A stretch of DNA of 15,576 nucleotides from Actinomycetota bacterium (GTDB lineage: Bacteria > Actinomycetota > Geothermincolia > Fen-727 > JAQURN01), in NCBI GenBank assembly GCA_028715585.1, contig JAQURN010000013.1, forward strand, positions 1-15,576, written 5' to 3'. Below, piece after piece: positions 8,419-14,278 of the stretch (its first letter is position 1; each line of letters opens with the position of its first letter). The position numbers and the translations under genes were made by a program. Under the pieces are notes generated by a model. It was not told the origin of the DNA. It made no database searches and saw only the letters and a program-made list of their open reading frames with translations.

Positions 8419-9591
8419 ATGCAAAACTCGAGCGTACAAATTGAATTTGCTTCAGGGGTTGTAAGAAGTAGTTTCCTGGGGAAGCTAATCAAACGCTTTC
8501 CAATGCGGATACTTGACAAGGCGCTGCTGGGCTGTGCGATAGCCCTGGGATTGTTCGGCGTCATTGTGATTTATAGTGCGACGTACCAGAGTTCATCTGC
8601 GAGTTTTTTCAAGCGGCAACTTCTTTTCTTTATCGCTGGGATTTTCTTCATGTTTCTAGGGGCAAGTTTTGATTACAGGAAGCTAGTGCCATATTCTCGC
8701 GTTATCTACTTTTTGAGCGTCTTTTTCCTCCTCCCCGTGTTCTTGTTTCCAGCGGCTGGTGGGGCGCACCGATGGATATCACTTGGTTTTTTTGACTTTC
8801 AACCCTCGGAGATAGCGAAGCTTGCGATTATAATCACGATTGCGTCTTTCGTGGCAGACAAGGGCATGGAAACGACGTCCAACAGAGACTTTCTGAAAGC
8901 GTTTGGGATTGCTATCATTCCGATGTTTTTTATCTCTATCCAGCCGGATATGGGGATGGCGTTTTCCATTTTTGTGATTTTTGTGGGAATGATGCTCATT
9001 GGCGGTGCTCGTGCGAGGCAGATAATCGCATTATGCCTTGCGGGGTTGGGTTTGTTCGCGGGTGCTGCGAAACTCGGATTTTTGAAACCCTATCAGATAT
9101 CCCGAGTTTTGACTTTCGTCAATCCGGATATGGATCCTCTTCACACTGGCTATAACTTGTTACAGTCTAAGATAGCCATAGGGTCTGGGAAGTTCTTGGG
9201 CAAGGGGCTTTTTGGGGGAACTCAAACAAATCTCGACTTTATACCTTCTCACCATACTGACTTCATATTTTCAGTGGTGGGAGAAGAATTGGGATTTGTG
9301 GGGGCCGCAATCCTGCTTTTGCTTTTTGGGGTTTTAATTTGGAGGGGAATAAAGATTGCTTCTACCGCGAAGGACCTGTTCGGGACTATGCTCGCGGCGG
9401 GAATTACCATAATGTTCCTCTTCCAAATTGTGGTGAATGTGGGAATGACGATGGGTATAGTGCCGATAACGGGAATAACTCTCCCCTTCATGAGCTACGG
9501 CGGCAGCTCACTCGTTGTAAGTTATTTTGCGGTGGGGTTGCTTCTTAACGTGGGGATGAGGCGATTCCCCCAAGGAAACCTGGAGTTATAA
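8419..9591 (+). CDS. rodA: SEDS peptidoglycan glycosyltransferase RodA
   Basis: Polytopic membrane enzyme that polymerises lipid II into glycan strands and pairs with PBP2. It is 390 residues with about ten hydrophobic segments. Signatures: GGAHRWISLGFFDFQPSEIA (113-132); the catalytic-type Asp177 in IQPDMG; FIPSHHTDFIFSVVGEELG (284-302) in the large outer loop; and PFMSYGGSS near the C-terminus. The first 28 residues lie before the usual RILDKALLG start, and neither the ATG at 8419 nor the internal ATG at 8503 has a clear ribosome site. The upstream one is kept because it leaves an 11-base gap after mrdA, which suits coupled translation. It is RodA rather than FtsW by context. It ends the elongation cluster. 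Confidence 0.95.
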   Translation: MQNSSVQIEFASGVVRSSFLGKLIKRFPMRILDKALLGCAIALGLFGVIVIYSATYQSSSASFFKRQLLFFIAGIFFMFLGASFDYRKLVPYSRVIYFLSVFFLLPVFLFPAAGGAHRWISLGFFDFQPSEIAKLAIIITIASFVADKGMETTSNRDFLKAFGIAIIPMFFISIQPDMGMAFSIFVIFVGMMLIGGARARQIIALCLAGLGLFAGAAKLGFLKPYQISRVLTFVNPDMDPLHTGYNLLQSKIAIGSGKFLGKGLFGGTQTNLDFIPSHHTDFIFSVVGEELGFVGAAILLLLFGVLIWRGIKIASTAKDLFGTMLAAGITIMFLFQIVVNVGMTMGIVPITGITLPFMSYGGSSLVVSYFAVGLLLNVGMRRFPQGNLEL

Positions 9592-9631
9592 GCTTGGGAG
9601 CTCTTCTTTTTGTTTCGCCTTTGATGGGCGC

Positions 9632-9640
9632 AAGGGGGGG
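9632..9640 (+). promoter_or_regulatory. G-rich Shine-Dalgarno of era
   Basis: AAGGGGGGG, including seven consecutive G (9634-9640), lies five bases before the TTG at 9646. A stop in the era frame at 9622-9624 and the absence of another start codon before the GTPase domain make TTG the only reasonable start. The spacer plus start codon contain six consecutive T (9642-9647), so a homopolymer on each side sets the spacing. Confidence 0.65.
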
Positions 9641-9645
9641 ATTTT

Positions 9646-10569
9646 TTGGAAACGGATAGAAACAGCGATGAAACTAGCGAGGAAGAGTTTCGTTCCGGTT
9701 TTGCGGGCATTATAGGAAGACCTAATGTGGGTAAATCCACTCTCCTCAACAGTCTTGTGGGCAGGAAGGTCGCAATAACCTCTGAAAAACCCCAGACGAC
9801 GAGAAACGTGATAAGGGCAATTGTGACCACCGAGAACGCACAGGTAATTTTCCTGGATACACCTGGATTTCACAAGCCCAGGCAAGCGCTTGGCGAGAGG
9901 CTTGACGCCATGGACAGGAAGACTTTCAAAGAGGTAGACGTGATTGTCTTCATGCTCGATGGTTCAACTACGATTGGCAAAGGAGACGTTTTCTTGGCGA
10001 ACGAGCTTAGCAAAGTGGAGACGCCCGTAGTCGGGGTTCTGGGTAAGATAGACCTTCTTGAGCCCGAGGAAGTTGAATCCAAGATTGAGATTGCCAAGCA
10101 CCTCTACCCCTTCGAAAGGATTATTCCCGTGTCCGCGAAATACGGCAAGAACTTGGATGAACTACTCGAGGCTCTTATCTTTTATCTTCCCCCTGGACCA
10201 CCTTATTTTCCTCCTGAGGTGGTAACAGACCAGCCAGAGCGGATACTAGTTGCGGAACTTATCAGGGAAAAGGTATTGGAGCTCACTAGAGACGAAGTCC
10301 CCCATAGCGTTGCTGTCAAGGCGGAAATCAAACCGCGCGAGGAAAGCGATATTGTTGACGTAGAAGCCGTGATATATGTGGAGCGGGACTCACAGAAGGG
10401 GATTATCATTGGCAAGTCAGGGAGGTTAATCAAGGAGATAGGAAGCAGGGCAAGAGCCGAAATAGAGCCGTTGATTGGCAATCATGTTTTTTTGGATTTG
10501 AGGGTAAAGGTCGAAAAGAACTGGTCAAAGAATCCCGATTTCATAAAGAGGCTTGGTTATGAGCCTTGA
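9646..10569 (+). CDS. era: GTPase Era, 16S rRNA / 30S subunit maturation
   Basis: Ras-like GTPase with a C-terminal KH domain that binds the 3' end of 16S rRNA and helps mature the small ribosomal subunit. It is 307 residues from a TTG start. G1 GRPNVGKST is at 24-32; the G2 region TTRN at 51-54; G3 DTPGF at 71-75; G5 SAK at 163-165. The KH domain shows GIIIGKSGRLIKEIGSRAR, with the GxxG loop, and the protein ends in the typical W...IKRLGY. G4 reads GKID at 133-136 (10042-10053) where NKxD is canonical. The acidic N-terminal extension (about 15 residues, ETDRNSDETSEEE) is not part of the conserved core. The gene stands between rodA and mgtE with 54- and 80-base gaps and may be transcribed apart from both. 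Confidence 0.95.
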   Translation: METDRNSDETSEEEFRSGFAGIIGRPNVGKSTLLNSLVGRKVAITSEKPQTTRNVIRAIVTTENAQVIFLDTPGFHKPRQALGERLDAMDRKTFKEVDVIVFMLDGSTTIGKGDVFLANELSKVETPVVGVLGKIDLLEPEEVESKIEIAKHLYPFERIIPVSAKYGKNLDELLEALIFYLPPGPPYFPPEVVTDQPERILVAELIREKVLELTRDEVPHSVAVKAEIKPREESDIVDVEAVIYVERDSQKGIIIGKSGRLIKEIGSRARAEIEPLIGNHVFLDLRVKVEKNWSKNPDFIKRLGYEP

Positions 10570-10607
10570 GGCCTCTTGAAGAGAACGGTTCGATTTGCCT
10601 CTTTTTT
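10568..10607 (+). terminator. Weak candidate intrinsic terminator after era
   Basis: GAGGC (10568-10572) pairs with GCCTC (10597-10601), followed at once by six T (10602-10607). The stem is only five pairs. The long enclosed stretch contains two small palindromes, CTCTT-G-AAGAG (10573-10583) and GAAC-G-GTTC (10583-10591). The T-run directly after a closing arm is the main support; the short stem argues against efficient termination. Confidence 0.3.
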
Positions 10608-10649
10608 CTTTATCCCTCCGAAGGATGCACGAGAGAGTTTTGAGGAAGA

Positions 10650-11990
10650 ATGGAAGAACAAAACCAGGTGATTTTTGAAGCGACCAAGGATATGGTGGAG
10701 CGGGGAGACATCTCACTTGCCATCGCCGCGATCGAGGGGCTTCATCCTAGAGACGCATCGGAGGTGCTTTCCAATCTTGATATCGAAAGTGAAGCCGAAA
10801 TTCTCAAGAGGATGAAGACGGAAAAGGCAGCCCGCATAATTCTCGAGATGGAAGAGGAACACCAGGTTGACCTTGCTTCGAGGCTCAAGACCACACATCT
10901 TGTCGACCTGGTGAGAAAAATGCCAGTTGATGAAGCAGTGGATTTACTTGGCGACATCTCGGTTGAGCAAAGGGAAAAGTTGCTCCGCCTGTTCGGCAGC
11001 GAAGAGGTTCAGGAACTCAAGGAACTGCTTTCATATGGGGATAGGACCGCGGGTGGTCTCATGACCACGGATTATGTGTCGGTTCCTGCCGATATGAGGG
11101 CGGGCGAAGTAATTGATTACATACGGCAGGTCCCCCCCGAAACCGAGACCATATATTACATATATGTCGTCGGCAGGGATGGGAAATTGATTGGGGTTAT
11201 TTCGCTCAGGGAGCTAATTGCCTCTCCTGTGGACAGAAAAGCCGGCGAGATGGCAGAAAGAGACATCATTTCTGTTGAGCCGCAAGAAGCGCAGGAGAAA
11301 GTCGCGGAGATTATTAGCAAGTATGAACTTCTTGCCGTTCCCGTGGTCAACGGGGAAGGGCGGATTCTTGGGATAGTCACCGAAGATGACGTGATGGATG
11401 TCGTCGAGGAGGAAGCTGATGAAAAGATAATGAGGCTTGCTGGCGCAGTAGGTTTGCCGGAGGGCTATGGACTCTGGCAGGACTTGGCTCGAAGAATACC
11501 CTGGTTACTGGTAGTGGTTGTGGTGGAGATTTTGCTTTGCGGCGGCATACTTAAACTTGGCTCTCCCGTCTGGGAGAATTTCAAGGTGTTGGTTTTTTTT
11601 ACGCCCCTCCTTATAACCATGAGTGGGAACATCGCCTTGCAATCTTCTTCTGTCATGAATCACATGCTTTCAACTGAGATGCGCTCGAGCTCCTCGACTT
11701 TCAAGATCATCGGTTGGGAAGTTCTAGGGGCTTTGGCAGTGGGGCTTGCGGCGGGTGGCTTGGTCCAGCTTTTGAGTCTTTTCCTTGATTTGCCCTCCTC
11801 TGTTGGGATCATCGTCAGCCTTGCTTTATGCATAACAGTGATTCTGGCGGCAGTCGTAGGGTCGGCGCTTCCCCTGGTGTTCAGGCTTTTTAAGAGAGAG
11901 CCTGGCGTCATGCCGAGACCGTTTGTGGGAGTGGTTATGGATGTTGTGAGCCTAGCAATCTATCTTGGGATAGGGAGGATTTTCTCATGA
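10650..11990 (+). CDS. mgtE: Magnesium transporter, MgtE family
   Basis: Mg2+-gated channel or transporter of the inner membrane. It is 446 residues, standard length. It has an N-terminal helical MgtE_N domain (about 10-130) rich in the IxxLxP/xxA repeat pattern and ending in GDRTAGGLMTTDYV, then two CBS domains (about 138-260), a linker helix, and five hydrophobic segments (about 283-301, 313-331, 353-378, 384-410, 424-445). Asp431 in the last segment lines up with the pore Asp of the Thermus protein as I remember it. The pore-lining motif reads SGNIALQSSS (11622-11651), unlike the usual GGNxGxQ, and the last segment has PRPFVGVVMDVVSLAIYLG instead of an SGP...D..GL.IYF pattern. No M-box-like leader fits in the 80-base gap upstream. 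GAGG lies four bases before the ATG. It overlaps deoC by four bases. Confidence 0.92.
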   Translation: MEEQNQVIFEATKDMVERGDISLAIAAIEGLHPRDASEVLSNLDIESEAEILKRMKTEKAARIILEMEEEHQVDLASRLKTTHLVDLVRKMPVDEAVDLLGDISVEQREKLLRLFGSEEVQELKELLSYGDRTAGGLMTTDYVSVPADMRAGEVIDYIRQVPPETETIYYIYVVGRDGKLIGVISLRELIASPVDRKAGEMAERDIISVEPQEAQEKVAEIISKYELLAVPVVNGEGRILGIVTEDDVMDVVEEEADEKIMRLAGAVGLPEGYGLWQDLARRIPWLLVVVVVEILLCGGILKLGSPVWENFKVLVFFTPLLITMSGNIALQSSSVMNHMLSTEMRSSSSTFKIIGWEVLGALAVGLAAGGLVQLLSLFLDLPSSVGIIVSLALCITVILAAVVGSALPLVFRLFKREPGVMPRPFVGVVMDVVSLAIYLGIGRIFS

Positions 11991-12754
11991 GTGAGACCAA
12001 ATTACCCGAGGCGGCAGAGCGAAGAGCGGAAGACGCCGTACCCCCGGACCTCAACTCGCTTGACGCCGAGGAGCTCAAGAAAAGAATAGATCAGACACTC
12101 CTCAAGCCTAATGCGACGATGGAGAGTTTTCAGAAGTTCCTGAAAGAATCGGCTGAAGCCGGTTTTGGCTGCGTTTTCGTGCCCCCTGCCTATGTTCGCG
12201 ATGCTTCCCGGGCTCTTTCGGGAACGGGCTCGAAGGTAGGCACCCCTATTTCTTTCCCCTTTGGGTTCGAGTCTTCTAAGACCAAGGTTTACGAGGCTTT
12301 GAACGCGCTGGAGGATGGGGCAGAGGAGTTAGACATGGTGATGAACATTTCCTATGCCCTTTCCGCGAGATGGGACTTAGTGGAAGAGGAGTTGAGGGAG
12401 GTAGGGATGGAAGTTGGGAAATGGGGGGAGTCAAAGCGAAGAGACCATGTTGTTCTCAAGGTAATAATTGAGGCTCCCTATTTGAGCGATAACGCAAAAG
12501 TAGAGGCTTGCAGGAGAGCGGCCGCGGCTGGCATGGATTATGTGAAGACGGCCACAGGGGTAGGACCAGGAGGCGCGACCGTCCACGATGTCAAAATCAT
12601 GAGAAAATCTGTTGGCACGAGGCTAGGGGTAAAAGCAGCTGGGGGGATAAGAAATTGGAGTGAGGCGAGATCCATGTTTGCCGCTGGAGCTTCGAGAATA
12701 GGAACCAGCGCCGGCCGAGAGATATTGGAGAGCTTTTTTGAGCGGGCAGGCTGA
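11987..12754 (+). CDS. deoC: Deoxyribose-phosphate aldolase
   Basis: Class I aldolase that splits 2-deoxyribose-5-phosphate into glyceraldehyde-3-phosphate and acetaldehyde, the last step of deoxynucleoside breakdown. It is 255 residues with a TIM-barrel pattern. The Schiff-base Lys187 lies in YVKTATG, the partner Lys216 in VKAAGGIR, and Asp116 in ELDMVMN, matching the catalytic set of the family. The phosphate-binding end GTSAGREIL is present. The N-terminus has about 30 charged residues ahead of the barrel start IDQTLLKP; the usual spelling is IDHTLLKP, so His is Gln here. The ATG overlaps the mgtE stop (ATGA at 11987-11990), indicating translational coupling. recO begins six bases after its stop. 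The acetaldehyde product would be a plausible substrate for the AOR-family enzyme nearby, though nothing in the sequence shows a link. Confidence 0.94.
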   Translation: MSETKLPEAAERRAEDAVPPDLNSLDAEELKKRIDQTLLKPNATMESFQKFLKESAEAGFGCVFVPPAYVRDASRALSGTGSKVGTPISFPFGFESSKTKVYEALNALEDGAEELDMVMNISYALSARWDLVEEELREVGMEVGKWGESKRRDHVVLKVIIEAPYLSDNAKVEACRRAAAAGMDYVKTATGVGPGGATVHDVKIMRKSVGTRLGVKAAGGIRNWSEARSMFAAGASRIGTSAGREILESFFERAG

Positions 12755-12760
12755 TTTTGG

Positions 12761-13534
12761 ATGGCTAAGAAAGGGCGCGTATTTCGCGACCAGGCAATCG
12801 TTCTTCGGTCTCATAAGCTTTCCGAGTCCGACAAGATAATTAGGATTCTGACTCGCGAGCACGGGAAGCGGTCTGTGGTTGCCAAGGGGCTTAGAAAGAC
12901 CACCAGTAGGTTTGGGGCAAGACTGGAGCCACTGAGCTATGTTGATATTTTGCTCTACGAGGGAAGAAACATGGACACGGTTCAACAGGTGGAGACGAAG
13001 AGCTCTTTCAAGGAGTTGAGGGAAGATTTGAACCTCTTTGTTGCCATATCGGCAATGGCAGAGCTCGTGGATTCTCTCACCGAAGAACACGACCCCCACC
13101 CGGAGGTCTTTGATCTCCTTCTGGGGGCGCTTACCCTGATGGGACACTCTCCTGGTTCTGCTGAGTTCATCCTTTCTTTTTTTGAGTTCAAGCTATTTAC
13201 TGCCGCGGGATATAGCCCCGGAGTCAAATTCTGTGTTTTTTGTGGCGGTCCGCTGACGGGTGGAGCCGCTTCGTTTTCGCTCGATCTTGGAGGGCTGGTT
13301 TGCGCTTCTTGCAGCGAGAAACGTTTTGCTGAAACTGGCAGACTTATTAAGATTGGAAGACTGTGCGCCCAGCTCCTGGAGTGGATGGAAGATCACCCCT
13401 TTGGCACGTTTCCCCAGGGTGAGATAGCGAAGAGCTCGGGGGCTAAGGAACTCGCTCTTTTGCTCGAGAAGGTTGCGGAAAACCTGATGGAGAGAGAATT
13501 CAAATCCAGGAAGGTAATGAGGGAAATTCCTTAG
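12761..13534 (+). CDS. recO: DNA repair protein RecO
   Basis: Recombination mediator that, with RecR and usually RecF, loads RecA onto SSB-coated single-stranded DNA. It is 257 residues: an N-terminal OB fold (about 1-80) starting FRDQAIVLRSHKLSESDKI with GKRSVVAKGLRK, then a helical domain containing a four-cysteine zinc knuckle: CxxC at 158 and 161 (CVFC) and CxxC at 181 and 184 (CASC). The cysteines are intact, which is typical of Gram-positive and Thermus/Deinococcus-type RecO. It sits six bases after deoC and directly before uppS; recO next to uppS or era is a common arrangement. There is no strong ribosome site, so coupling to deoC is likely. Confidence 0.93.
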   Translation: MAKKGRVFRDQAIVLRSHKLSESDKIIRILTREHGKRSVVAKGLRKTTSRFGARLEPLSYVDILLYEGRNMDTVQQVETKSSFKELREDLNLFVAISAMAELVDSLTEEHDPHPEVFDLLLGALTLMGHSPGSAEFILSFFEFKLFTAAGYSPGVKFCVFCGGPLTGGAASFSLDLGGLVCASCSEKRFAETGRLIKIGRLCAQLLEWMEDHPFGTFPQGEIAKSSGAKELALLLEKVAENLMEREFKSRKVMREIP

Positions 13535-13539
13535 ATGAT

Positions 13540-13546
13540 AGGAGGT
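13540..13546 (+). promoter_or_regulatory. Consensus Shine-Dalgarno of uppS (decides its start)
   Basis: AGGAGGT, a full anti-16S match, ends three bases before the ATG at 13550 and lies inside the frame that would start at 13535. It makes 13550 the start, even though the ATG at 13535 directly abuts the recO stop. Confidence 0.75.
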
Positions 13547-13549
13547 AAC

Positions 13550-14278
13550 ATGGAGGAGAAACTGAAAATCCCGCCGAACGTGGCGATAGTAATGGATGGC
13601 AACGGGAGGTGGGCTACCCGCAGAGGACTTCCCAGGACGGATGGGCACCTGGCAGGGGAAAAAGCCGTGGGAGAGATTGTCCCCGCGGCGGTGGATTTTG
13701 GGATTCAAGCTCTCACCCTTTATGCCTTCTCCACTGAGAATTGGAAGCGCCCGCTTGAGGAAGTGAGATTCATAATGAATTTCAACCGCGAACTCCTCAG
13801 AAAACGCACTGATGAATTCAACAAACTGAATGTAAAGATTCGTTTCCTGGGGCGGAAGGGGCGGATTCCGCCCTCGCTTAGAAGGCAAATGGAAGAATCT
13901 AGTGAAACCACCAAGGGTAACAGCGGTCTCAAACTGAATATTGCTTTCAACTATGGGGGGCGGGCAGAGCTGGTTGACGCTATGCGGGAGATAGGCAGGG
14001 AAGTCGCAAGGGGAAAGATAAATCCCGAAAGGATAAACGAGAAAACCATCAACCGACACCTGTATGCGCCGGATATAGTTGATTACGACCTTTTCATAAG
14101 AACCGCTGGAGAAATGAGAATAAGCAATTTTCTCCTCTGGGAGATTGCGTACACGGAGCTCTACATTACAGACGTACTTTGGCCGGATTTCGACAGGGAT
14201 TGCCTCCTCCAGGCGATAAAGGAGTACGGAAGGAGAACCAGGAAGTTCGGTGACATTCTTCCCACTGAAAAGAGTTAG
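13550..14278 (+). CDS. uppS: Undecaprenyl diphosphate synthase (cis-prenyltransferase)
   Basis: Condenses isopentenyl diphosphate onto farnesyl diphosphate in cis to make the C55 carrier needed for lipid II and other envelope polymers; it acts in the cytosol at the membrane face. It is 242 residues from the ATG behind AGGAGGT. Motifs, numbered from this start: VMDGNGRWA with catalytic Asp16; GLPRTDGH; LYAFSTENWKRP; FNYGGRAEL; and IRTAGEMRISNFLLWEIAY, whose Arg184, Glu188 and Arg190 match the pyrophosphate-binding residues, followed by the WPDF end. Family spelling is usually RTSGE. It is the last gene of the mgtE-deoC-recO-uppS run. Its product feeds the RodA/PBP2 machinery encoded upstream. 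Its stop codon overlaps that of the facing gene. Confidence 0.95.
   Translation: MEEKLKIPPNVAIVMDGNGRWATRRGLPRTDGHLAGEKAVGEIVPAAVDFGIQALTLYAFSTENWKRPLEEVRFIMNFNRELLRKRTDEFNKLNVKIRFLGRKGRIPPSLRRQMEESSETTKGNSGLKLNIAFNYGGRAELVDAMREIGREVARGKINPERINEKTINRHLYAPDIVDYDLFIRTAGEMRISNFLLWEIAYTELYITDVLWPDFDRDCLLQAIKEYGRRTRKFGDILPTEKS

Noticed and set aside
9591..9612. AGCT-TGGG-AGCT hairpin followed by a T-rich run after rodA
   Set aside because: The stem is only four pairs and the T-run starts after an interrupting CTTC; too weak to call a terminator.
11593..11600. Eight consecutive T inside mgtE as a frameshift or slippage site
   Set aside because: The frame continues intact into conserved sequence on both sides and no alternative product of interest results.
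13535..13549. ATG directly after the recO stop as the uppS start
   Set aside because: The consensus AGGAGGT lies inside these five codons and points to the ATG at 13550.
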